Of a DNA stretch of 37,113 nt, positions 1 to 8,116 are shown piece after piece. Positions within the stretch are counted from its first letter, which is position 1, and each line of letters begins with the position of its first letter. The translations under genes and the position numbers were made by a program. The notes under the pieces were generated by a model. The model was not told the DNA's origin. It saw nothing but the letters and a program-made list of their open reading frames with translations, and did no database searches. The stretch is taken from NCBI GenBank assembly GCA_963748095.1, contig CAVVIO010000088.1, positions 1 through 37,113 on the forward strand, written 5' to 3'. The DNA comes from CAVVIO01 sp963748095. Lineage in GTDB: Bacteria; Bacteroidota; Bacteroidia; Bacteroidales; UBA10428.

Positions 1-423
1 GTATCCGGCAAAGAGGGAAATCTGACCTACCGGTTATCCGGGAATTATGCTTACTCTTTGGCTACTAATCAAAATGCAACTAGTTCTGTAGATAATTCAA
101 GAGGAAAACAACTAATTTATACGCCGAAAAATACTGGAAATTTATCGGGGATCTTTCAGTATGAAGGATTTTATATATTTCCATCTCTAAATTATACAGG
201 ATTGCGTTATACCAATTCGAGTAATGTTATGTCTGATTATGAGAATATTCTTAACCCTTACATGCTGACAAATATTAGTATTGGAAAAAAACTGGAAATG
301 AAAAAATTCGGAATAGATCTGAAATTCAGGATTGAGAATCTGTTGAATGTAGATTACCAGGCAGTATTGTGGCGACCAATGCCTGGTCGTAATTATTCGT
401 TGACTTTACAGTTTATTATTTAA
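1..423 (+). CDS. btuB: TonB-dependent receptor, C-terminal end (BtuB-type, partial)
   Basis: This gene enters from the left edge; 140 codons are visible, open from base 1 to the TAA at 421-423. The visible part is the last few strands of an outer-membrane beta-barrel: alternating aromatic/polar stretches, a typical penultimate-strand motif (KFRIENLLNVDYQ), and a final strand (NYSLTLQFII). These are usual for TonB-dependent receptors, which import large nutrients across the outer membrane using TonB energy. The plug and TonB box lie outside the window. The assignment to cobalamin rests on context: the next gene, 13 bases downstream, is a BtuG-type lipoprotein, which in Bacteroides pairs with BtuB, and a BtuF-type binding protein follows in the same gene string. 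Another TonB receptor class cannot be excluded from the C-terminus alone. Confidence 0.8.
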   Translation, partial: VSGKEGNLTYRLSGNYAYSLATNQNATSSVDNSRGKQLIYTPKNTGNLSGIFQYEGFYIFPSLNYTGLRYTNSSNVMSDYENILNPYMLTNISIGKKLEMKKFGIDLKFRIENLLNVDYQAVLWRPMPGRNYSLTLQFII

Positions 424-436
424 AAAATAATAATTC

Positions 437-1516
437 TTGAATACGATACTGAAAATAAAGTTTTGTTTAATTGTCCTGATTGGCTTACTTTTTTCTCAGT
501 GTAGGAAAGATCCGGTAAAAACACTGTATTTCAACTTTAGCGGGGTAAATGGTGTTTTTATTACCAATGAAGGAAATTACCAGTCGGGTAATGCATCCCT
601 TTCATTTTATGATTATTCGTCACACAGGGTTTATAATACCATTTTTATGGCCAGGAATGGTGTTCCGCTGGGTGATGTGTGTCAGTCGATGGTTATTCAC
701 AACGGACTTGGTTACATTGTGGTGAATAATTCCGGTAAAATTGAAGTGGTTGATATTAGTACAGCGGAATCGAAAGGTACAATAACTGGTTTTACTTCTC
801 CGCGATATATTCATTTTCTTAACGACGATAAAGCTTATGTTTCCGATTTATATGCCAAATATATATCTGTTATCAATCCGCAAATACTGAAAATTACCGG
901 TAAAATAAATATAGATAATCATGCATCTGCACCATTAACACAGCATACTACCGAACAAATGGTACAATATGGGAATTACCTTTTCACCAATTGCTGGTCG
1001 TTTGATAATAAAATACTTGTAATAAATACCGAAAACGACAGGCTGGCAGATTCGATCGAAGTACCGGTACAACCTACAGGTCTGGTGCTCGACAAGAATA
1101 ACAAGCTGTGGACACTTACAGATGGAGGTTTTCAGGGAAATCCTGTTGGCCACGAAGCCCCATCACTGGTAAGGATAAATGCTGCTACACGAAAAACCGA
1201 AGCAACATACCATTTTAATATGGGTGATAAGCCATCGCGACTTTGCCTGAATAGTAGCAGGGATACACTTTATTATTTAAACAACGGAGTTTGGCAAATG
1301 CCAGTGAGTAAAGATTTCCAGTCGGCAAAAATGATCATTCCTGAAGAAAACAGGTTGTTTTATGCGTTGGCTATTGAACCAGAAACTTCCCGTATTTTTG
1401 TGTCCGATGCCATTGATTATCAGCAGGATGGTCAAATATATATTTACAGTGCAGGGGGAGAACCTGTCGATTCATTTAAAGTTGGAATTATCCCGGGATC
1501 TTTCTGTTTTAAATAA
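437..1516 (+). CDS. btuG: BtuG-type surface lipoprotein (DUF5074 / YncE-like beta-propeller)
   Basis: This 359-residue lipoprotein probably captures cobalamin at the cell surface and hands it to the BtuB receptor encoded just upstream. The start is TTG at 437, because an in-frame stop at 431 leaves no earlier start. Residues 1-22 form a lipoprotein signal with the acceptor cysteine at 22 (LLFSQC). The rest is a repeated-blade propeller with motifs I associate with BtuG: GVFITNEGNYQSGNASL near the N-terminus, QSMVIHNGLGYIVVNNSGKI, SPRYIHF, EQMVQYGNYLFTNCWS, KLWTLTDGG, and the terminal FKVGIIPGSFCFK. BtuG proteins of Bacteroides are known seven-bladed propellers that bind B12 extremely tightly at the outer face of BtuB. 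The gene lies 13 bases after the receptor, so the two are surely co-transcribed. A TTG start is uncommon and may lower translation. Confidence 0.87.
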   Translation: MNTILKIKFCLIVLIGLLFSQCRKDPVKTLYFNFSGVNGVFITNEGNYQSGNASLSFYDYSSHRVYNTIFMARNGVPLGDVCQSMVIHNGLGYIVVNNSGKIEVVDISTAESKGTITGFTSPRYIHFLNDDKAYVSDLYAKYISVINPQILKITGKINIDNHASAPLTQHTTEQMVQYGNYLFTNCWSFDNKILVINTENDRLADSIEVPVQPTGLVLDKNNKLWTLTDGGFQGNPVGHEAPSLVRINAATRKTEATYHFNMGDKPSRLCLNSSRDTLYYLNNGVWQMPVSKDFQSAKMIIPEENRLFYALAIEPETSRIFVSDAIDYQQDGQIYIYSAGGEPVDSFKVGIIPGSFCFK

Positions 1517-1587
1517 TTACAACACCCTGAAACTTTTATGAAATACTTTTAGTAATATAGCCATAGGTTAAATTTTATGATTGAAAT

Positions 1588-3780
1588 ATGTTAAGCCGGC
1601 GGAATCTCGTTGTTAATTTTATTTTTGTTATTTTTATACTGATCAGTTCCGGTTCAATTGCCTATACACAGGTTTCTTCATCCGGAAAACCTGTTTCTTT
1701 TTCGGTAAGATCTTTGAAAAATATTCCTGTTGTGACCTTGCCGGCATTTAATGTTGACAGCCTTGTTAAGCGGGAATTTTCAGGAACATCTTCACAACTT
1801 AAGGTTGACCGCTTTGCCAAAACCTTCGATTTAATTTTAGATTACAAGAATTGTGGTCTTTGGACGATCAGGCCGGATGGCATGAGAATATGGCAGTTGG
1901 GTATCCGGTCAAAGGGGGCCTATTCGCTGAATATACTTTTTTCTAAATATAAATTAAATGCAGGCGCCAAACTGTTTCTGTACAATGCTTCACACGATTA
2001 TGTGCTGGGTGCTTTTACTGCTGCTAACAATAAATCATTTGGGATGCTGGCTGTTTCCCCGGTACCCGGTGATCTAATATATATCGAACTTCAGGTACCG
2101 GTTTATGTAAAAGATCCGGGAGAACTGGTCATTGGTAAAGTGGGACATGATTACCTTGATTTTTTTCACAACAAAAAACTTAAGGATACATGGTATGGTA
2201 CTTCGGGAAGCTGCAACCTGGATATAAATTGCTATGCTGACACCATGATACAGAAAATAAAATATTCAGTAGTTCGTATTGTTTATGACGGTCAGGAGCG
2301 GTGTACGGGTACTTTAATCAATAATACCAATCTGGATGGTAAACCTTATTTACTTACTGCTCAGCATTGTCTGAGTTCGGAATATCTTGCAAATACAGCT
2401 ACTTTTTATTTTAACTATGAAAGCCCGTATTGTGATGGGCCTGATGGCAATGCGCTGCGATCCATTTCGGGTTCCACCATCAAAGCAACTACAGATACTT
2501 CATTTGATTTTACCCTGGTACAGCTAAGTGAATATCCTCCGTTGGATTACAAGCCTTATTTTGCAGGCTGGAACCGTAAAGATTTAGCGCCGGCTCATTC
2601 TTACTGCATTCATCATCCGTGGGGTGACGTAAAAAAAATAGCGGTTGATAATGATTCGGCTGTATCTGCCTCATTTACAGGATATAAATACGACATCAAT
2701 GCGCATTGGAAGATATTAAGGTGGGATATTGGCGTAACGGAGCCCGGTTCTTCCGGAGGGCCTCTGTTCGATCAGGATTACCGTTTGGTAGGGGATCTTA
2801 CAGGAGGAGAAGCAACCTGTGCTTCACCCAGAAACGATTACTTTCAGAAATTTGCACGCATATGGGCTGATTATCCCAATCCCTCAAATCAGTTGAAATA
2901 CTGGCTGGATCCATCGAATACCGGCGTGGAATTTATTAATGGATATGATCCCTATATTTCTGTTTTTGAACAGGCTGACACTTTATTTAATATTGGTGCA
3001 GATGAAAATCTTATTTTACCTGCTGCTCCTTCATGGGGTTATCTTTCCGGACAGAATTCATACGGAACAGGTGTGTTTGCTGAGAAGTTTAACAGTAACA
3101 GAAGCCGGTATTTATATGGTGTAATAATGGATGTGGCTAAAGCATTTCCAGCATCTGATACATCTTCTATAATTCTGAATGTTTGGAATGATACACTTTC
3201 CGCTTCGAACCTGGTTTATCAGCAGGAAATAAAAATCAATAATTTCCTTGAAGACACATTAAATTTCATTCAGATGAATCAGATAGTTCAGGTAAATAAT
3301 ATATTTTATGTTGGTTATCAGGTTCAGTACCACCAGCCCTCTGATACTTTTGCATTGTACATGGCGGATGGAAGGGTTACGGGTGGATTGAACACCGCTT
3401 ATATTTATGAAAATAACCAATGGAAAATGTTTGAAAATGCTACTGCAGGTGGTTACATAAGTTCCTTTGATATAAAAACCATTGCTTTTGATTCTGTTCC
3501 AACAGCAATCAGTTCTCCCACTTATAAAAAGTCAGACGATATTGCTATATTTCCGAATCCGGTAAGGGACTATTTTACCATAAAAACACAGGAAAATTTC
3601 GGGAAATCACTTACTGTTCACATTATTGACCTGAATGGAAAAATTCTGACAAAAAAAAGAATAGTATCTCCTCCAAACGAATTAAACATTCCGGTTGAAA
3701 ATTTACAGGAAGGTATTTATCTTATTCGGTTGTTATACAGGGATCAGGTAATTACAAAGAAAATAGCAATTGTCAAATGA
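1588..3780 (+). CDS. Secreted trypsin-like (S1 family) serine protease with T9SS sorting domain
   Basis: This 730-residue exported protease has an N-terminal signal (hydrophobic residues about 9-27), a beta-rich N-terminal domain (about 60-190), a serine protease domain (about 215-450), a further beta-rich region (about 455-630) and a C-terminal secretion domain (about 640-730). The catalytic triad is visible: His260 in LLTAQHC, Asp307 in TSFDFTL and Ser389 in EPGSSGGPLF. The arrangement, with several cysteines around the histidine, resembles lysyl endopeptidases, so cleavage after basic residues is plausible but not shown. The C-terminal domain (FPNPVRDYF, LNGKIL, LQEGIYLIRL, then KKIAIVK) is the type A T9SS sorting signal, so the enzyme should cross the outer membrane and be released or anchored. 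It lies 71 bases after btuG and 47 before the TPR gene. A protease within a B12 uptake string is unexpected. Confidence 0.88.
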   Translation: MLSRRNLVVNFIFVIFILISSGSIAYTQVSSSGKPVSFSVRSLKNIPVVTLPAFNVDSLVKREFSGTSSQLKVDRFAKTFDLILDYKNCGLWTIRPDGMRIWQLGIRSKGAYSLNILFSKYKLNAGAKLFLYNASHDYVLGAFTAANNKSFGMLAVSPVPGDLIYIELQVPVYVKDPGELVIGKVGHDYLDFFHNKKLKDTWYGTSGSCNLDINCYADTMIQKIKYSVVRIVYDGQERCTGTLINNTNLDGKPYLLTAQHCLSSEYLANTATFYFNYESPYCDGPDGNALRSISGSTIKATTDTSFDFTLVQLSEYPPLDYKPYFAGWNRKDLAPAHSYCIHHPWGDVKKIAVDNDSAVSASFTGYKYDINAHWKILRWDIGVTEPGSSGGPLFDQDYRLVGDLTGGEATCASPRNDYFQKFARIWADYPNPSNQLKYWLDPSNTGVEFINGYDPYISVFEQADTLFNIGADENLILPAAPSWGYLSGQNSYGTGVFAEKFNSNRSRYLYGVIMDVAKAFPASDTSSIILNVWNDTLSASNLVYQQEIKINNFLEDTLNFIQMNQIVQVNNIFYVGYQVQYHQPSDTFALYMADGRVTGGLNTAYIYENNQWKMFENATAGGYISSFDIKTIAFDSVPTAISSPTYKKSDDIAIFPNPVRDYFTIKTQENFGKSLTVHIIDLNGKILTKKRIVSPPNELNIPVENLQEGIYLIRLLYRDQVITKKIAIVK

Positions 3781-3827
3781 AACAAATTAGGCTTCAATTA
3801 CATATAATTGAACTGTAAGAATGATGA

Positions 3828-6800
3828 ATGATGAAGAAATTCAAGATCATGAAAAAACTCAGATTTGTAACGGTGAAAAATATTTTAGTATTATCGGTCC
3901 TTTTATTTCAACTATCGAATGTATTTGCTCAGGACAAAGATAGTTACCTCGAAATAAGGGGGACAGCGGAAAAAAATAAAGGTCAGGTAAACGGAGCAGT
4001 TGTAAATTTATACAACGGAAAAACGAAAGTTAAATCTTATACAACAGGTCCCGATGGGATATTCAATTTTAAACTGGAATTAAATAAAGATTATACCGTA
4101 GAGGTTACTAAAAATGGGTTCATTACAAAAAAAATCAATTTCAATACGGAAGTTCCCGATGACGTAACCGGTGTTTTTATATCGGAATTTGCAATGGGAC
4201 TTTATGAAACATGTGATGGGGTGGATGTCTCTGCGTTTGATGCCCCGGTGGACATGATAACTTTTAATAAAAAACAGAAGCAGTTTGAATCAGACAAAAG
4301 CTATGTTTCGAAAATGCAGGCAAAGTATGCCCGATTATATATGCAACTTGACGAATGCCAGATGGAAAAACTGCGAGCCACGCTTGACGAAGCAGATCAA
4401 CTTTATAAAAAACAGGATTATGAAGCTGCTAAAGAAAAATACGAGGAAGCACTCGATATGAGTCCGGAAGACAGGCAAATTCAAAAAAGTCTTGATGATA
4501 TCAATAACCGTTTAGGAAAAGACGAAAAAATAGATGAACTCTACAAGCAAACTTTAGCACAGGCTGACGCTCTTCTTTCTCAGGGAAAGCTTGATGAAGC
4601 CAAACAGATGTATGCAGATGCTTCGAAACTGAAACCACAGGAACAATACCCGAAACAAAAAGTCAATGAAATTGAGAGTCAGCTTGCAACTGCCGATGCA
4701 GCACAGCAGCAAAAACTGGCAGCAGATACCAAATATAACGGATTGATTGCACAGGCTAATGCTGCCTACACCAGTAAAAATTATGAACAGGCTAAACAGT
4801 TTTATCAGATGGCTGCCAATGTAAAACCTGGTGAAACATTTACCGGTTCGAAGATTCAGGAGTTGAATACGCTGATAGCACAACAGACACAGCAACAGGA
4901 GAAACAGAAAACAATTGACAAAGCTTTTAATATGTCGATTGAGCAGGCTAATCAGTATTATGCCAATAAACAATATGCACAGGCAAAAGAGGCGTATACA
5001 AAGGCGATGAGCCTTAAGCCCCAGGAATCGTCACCTATGCAAAAAATTGCTGAGATAGATAATCTGATGGAAGCTCAGCAAAAAGCTGGCATGCAGAAGA
5101 AAAAAGAAGCTCTAGAACAGGCTTATGATCAAGCTGTAGAACAAGGTGATAACTTTTTCAAAGCAAAGGATTATGAATCGGCAAAACAAGCTTATCAAAA
5201 AGCACAGGAGCAGAAACCAAATGATGGTTATGTAAGGCAAAGGATTGACAGGATAAACGGAATTCTGGCAACTGAGTCAGCAAATAAACAGCGCGAATTA
5301 GAGACGAATTACAAAAATGCCATGACGGCAGGAGAAACGTTTATTGAAAAGAAACAATACGACCTGGCTAAAGCCGAATTTCAAAAGGCACTCGATTATA
5401 AACCGGGTGATGCCCCAGCTCAACAAAATATTACCCGTGTTAACGGATTGATTGAACAACAGCAAAACAATCTTTCTGCTCTGAATTCAAAAAAGAAACA
5501 GTACAACGAACTGATTTCGAAAGCCGATGGTTTGTTTCAATTAAAAGAATACGATGCTGCCCGTCAGACTTATAACCAGGCATCACAGGTTTTGTCTTCG
5601 GAATCCTATCCGGCTCAGCAGATACAGGAAATCGATCGTCTGGTATCTGCCGAAAAGACACGAAAACAGCAGGAAATCGAAAGTAATTATAAAAATGCCA
5701 TGCTTGCCGGTAACAATTCCCTACAAAAGAAAGATTATACAAAGGCTATAAGTTCATTTCAGGAAGCCTTAAACTATAAACCAAATGATCCGGCTGCCAC
5801 GAATAAAATTTCTGAAAGCAATGCCCTCATCAGACAGGAACAAGGCAAACTGGCAGCTGAGAAAGCAAAAAGAGAGCAATATAACAATGCGGTCGGCCAG
5901 GGCGATGGTTATATGAATCAAAAAAACTATACGGCAGCACGAAGTGCTTATTTAAGTGCTTCGCAGATTTTTCCGTCGGAAACATATCCACAAAACAAAA
6001 TTACGGAAATTGATAAAATCCTTGCCGAACAGCAACAAAAAGCTGCTCAGCAGGCAGCCTTAGAATCATCCTATAAACTTGCCCTTAGTAAAGCTGATGG
6101 ATTGTATCAGCAAAAAGAATATGCACTTGCTAAAACAGCATACAACAATGCATTGAGTATAAAACCGGATGAAAGTTATCCGAAAAATCAAATTGCGGAA
6201 ATTGACCGGATTGTAAAAGCACAATTACAGGCACAGGCAGATTTAAAGGCAAAAGAGGATGCTTACAAAAAGGCAGTTGATGCAGGCGATCAGTTTTACA
6301 GTCAGAAAAATTACGATCAGGCGAAAACTTCCTATAATCAGGCGCTGGGGTTGAAACCCGGAGAAGCTTACCCAACAGGTCAAATCAGTAAAATCGATGA
6401 TCTGCTAAGTAGTTTGGAAAAACAAAAACAGGAAAATGCAGCAAAAAACCAGGCATACGATGCTGCTATTGCTTCAGCCGATAAAGCTTTTGATGAGGCA
6501 GATTATAGCACGGCAAAAACAGATTATCAGAAAGCATTGGTAATTAAACCGGAAGAGAAGTATCCAAAGTCAAAAATCGCACGGATAGATGAGATTAACA
6601 GGATGCTTGCCCAACAAAAAACAGCGGCGGTAGTTAAATCTGATAAAAGTAATGCGGCAGAATCTTCGAAGCTTGCTGATTTGAAATTTTCAAATAATGA
6701 TGAACGTGACAGGTATTTGAATAAACTGAGAAAACAATATCCTGAAGGGATCACATTAGAGATTTATAAAGAAAAGAACAGAACCATTAGCCGGTATATC

Positions 6801-6953
6801 GTTATCAGGGGTGATCAGGCAAATGATTTCAGGGAATTCAGGTATTCATGGGGCGTACAATATACACAAAATGGCAAGCAAGTCAGTCAGTTATTTTTTA
6901 CACAACAAACAAAACGCCGGGCGGGAGAACCTTACACGGAAAAGAAAATGTAA
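3828..6953 (+). CDS. Exported protein with carboxypeptidase-regulatory-like domain and 12 TPR-like repeats
   Basis: This 1041-residue protein has a signal peptide (about residues 1-35, ending NVFAQ), a carboxypeptidase-regulatory-like beta-sandwich (about 40-110, with TGPDGIFNF), a linker, then about 12 consecutive units of roughly 64 residues (about 180-948) and a C-terminal domain (about 965-1041). Each unit has a TPR-like helix pair (A-xx-Y-xx-K-xY-xx-A-K-xx-Y-xx-A), a K-P-xE-xY-P turn, an I-xx-I-D helix and a charged Q/K-rich coiled-coil linker. The C-terminal domain recurs, to my recollection, in other Bacteroidota repeat proteins, but I know no function. I infer a periplasmic or cell-envelope scaffold. 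The start could be ATG 3828, 3831 or 3849; the last gives the neatest signal peptide. The stop overlaps the next start (TAATG), so translation of btuF is probably coupled to it. Confidence 0.85.
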   Translation: MMKKFKIMKKLRFVTVKNILVLSVLLFQLSNVFAQDKDSYLEIRGTAEKNKGQVNGAVVNLYNGKTKVKSYTTGPDGIFNFKLELNKDYTVEVTKNGFITKKINFNTEVPDDVTGVFISEFAMGLYETCDGVDVSAFDAPVDMITFNKKQKQFESDKSYVSKMQAKYARLYMQLDECQMEKLRATLDEADQLYKKQDYEAAKEKYEEALDMSPEDRQIQKSLDDINNRLGKDEKIDELYKQTLAQADALLSQGKLDEAKQMYADASKLKPQEQYPKQKVNEIESQLATADAAQQQKLAADTKYNGLIAQANAAYTSKNYEQAKQFYQMAANVKPGETFTGSKIQELNTLIAQQTQQQEKQKTIDKAFNMSIEQANQYYANKQYAQAKEAYTKAMSLKPQESSPMQKIAEIDNLMEAQQKAGMQKKKEALEQAYDQAVEQGDNFFKAKDYESAKQAYQKAQEQKPNDGYVRQRIDRINGILATESANKQRELETNYKNAMTAGETFIEKKQYDLAKAEFQKALDYKPGDAPAQQNITRVNGLIEQQQNNLSALNSKKKQYNELISKADGLFQLKEYDAARQTYNQASQVLSSESYPAQQIQEIDRLVSAEKTRKQQEIESNYKNAMLAGNNSLQKKDYTKAISSFQEALNYKPNDPAATNKISESNALIRQEQGKLAAEKAKREQYNNAVGQGDGYMNQKNYTAARSAYLSASQIFPSETYPQNKITEIDKILAEQQQKAAQQAALESSYKLALSKADGLYQQKEYALAKTAYNNALSIKPDESYPKNQIAEIDRIVKAQLQAQADLKAKEDAYKKAVDAGDQFYSQKNYDQAKTSYNQALGLKPGEAYPTGQISKIDDLLSSLEKQKQENAAKNQAYDAAIASADKAFDEADYSTAKTDYQKALVIKPEEKYPKSKIARIDEINRMLAQQKTAAVVKSDKSNAAESSKLADLKFSNNDERDRYLNKLRKQYPEGITLEIYKEKNRTISRYIVIRGDQANDFREFRYSWGVQYTQNGKQVSQLFFTQQTKRRAGEPYTEKKM
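4365..6671 (+). repeat. Twelve tandem ~192-bp coding repeats within the TPR-like gene
   Basis: The encoded protein repeats with a period of about 64 residues, 12 times. Similarity is mainly at protein level. Two neighbouring pairs resemble each other more than the rest: the units beginning YKNAMTAGETF and YNELISKADGLF are echoed by those beginning YKNAMLAGNNS and YNNAVGQGDGYM, including a missing Lys-Pro turn in the second member of each pair (SQVLSSESYP, SQIFPSETYP). This points to duplication of a two-unit block. Confidence 0.8.
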
Positions 6954-8105
6954 TGAGAATTCTTTGGCTGGCAATTATTTTAGCGGGATTTTCATCCTGC
7001 CGTTCCGGAACATCTGATAAGCTTAAAACTGTAAATAATCCGGACGGAATTAAAGCTGTAACCGACAGCCTGGAATATGCCAGGGGATTTGTGATCAATA
7101 AAACCAGGGATTATAAATTGCTTACTGTTTCCAATCCCTGGCAAAATGCCAGCGGGTGTGCGTTACCATTATAAGTTATTCCACAATTCGATTAATAATA
7201 ATTTTGGAACTGATACAATAGCAATTCATATTCCTGTTAAAAAAGTAGTATGTTTATCCACCACGCACATTGCCATGCTCGATTTCATTAATGAAATACA
7301 GAGTGTTGTAGGTGTTGCCGGAGGAGGTTATTTCAGTAATAAAACAATTTCCGATAAGTTAAAGAGTGGCGAAATTAAAGAAGTAGGGTATAACGAGGAC
7401 CTGAATTTCGAAAAAATAGTACAATTACAGCCGGATGTAGTTTTTATATATGGTGTAAGCGGGGATGTGCTGAAATCGGTAAATAAACTTACTGAATTAG
7501 GTATTAAAGTTGTATATGTGGCCGATTACCTCGAAAACGACCCGCTGGGAAAAATGGAGTGGGTAAAGTTTATGGCTGCTTTTTTCGATCGTGATTCACT
7601 GGCGGGAGCAAAGTTCGATTCAGTAGCACAAAATTATAATCGTCTGAGAAAATTAACTGCAGATGTCAAAAACAGACCCCGGGTGATGCTTGGATTACCC
7701 TGGAAAGGCACCTGGTATGTTACCGGTGAACATACTTTTGCTGCCAGTCTTATCAGGGATGCAGGAGGTTATTATATATGGAAAGACCTTGATTCGCGGG
7801 TAAGTGTACCTATGGGTCTTGAGGTGGTTTATGCACGGGCAGTAAATGCCGATTTTTGGCTGAATCCGGGAATTGTACATTCACGAAAAGAACTGGCCGC
7901 AGTGGATGAACGATTCGGACAATTACCTGTTTTTATCCACGATAATATCTACAACAACAATAAAAGAGTAAATACGGCAGGCGGCAATGATTACTGGGAA
8001 TCCGGCATTGTGAAACCCGATGTTATCCTGGCCGATCTGATTCATATTCTGCATCCGCACATTTTACCTGATCATAAACTATATTATTACAGGAAGATAG
8101 AATAG
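6953..8105 (+). pseudogene. btuF: BtuF-type cobalamin ABC transporter substrate-binding lipoprotein, frameshifted
   Basis: Read with one frame change, this is a 383-residue periplasmic binding protein of the BtuF/FecB class, which would deliver cobalamin to the BtuCD permease. The first frame starts at ATG 6953 (overlapping the preceding stop as TAATG) and encodes a lipoprotein signal with acceptor Cys16 (LAGFSSC), then a family-typical N-terminus (YARGFVINK, LLTVSNPWQNASG). That frame stops at 7172-7174. The second frame, open to 8105, carries the rest (IPVKKVVCLSTTHIAMLDFI, VGVAGGGYFSN, LQPDVVFIYG, WVKFMAAFF). Homology places the switch at about GGG 7154-7156; removing one G gives a continuous protein. 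A protein started at ATG 7146 would lack the export signal and the first strand. Either the copy is broken or the sequence has a one-base error. The matching ATPase and permease are at 24359-26514. Confidence 0.82.
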
Positions 8106-8116
8106 ATAAATGTTTG

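Noticed and set aside
4554..4973. Minus-strand open frame of 139 codons within the repeat gene
   Set aside because: It lies antisense to the TPR-like repeats and shows no family motif. The repeat composition explains the open frame.
7154..7156. Programmed +1 frameshifting in btuF
   Set aside because: No stop codon or rare codon in the slip position and no known stimulator. A one-base error or a true mutation is simpler, especially as similar breaks occur in two other genes.
7146..8105. An independent binding-protein gene starting at ATG 7146
   Set aside because: The preceding frame supplies exactly the missing lipoprotein signal and N-terminal motif, so one frameshifted gene is the better reading.
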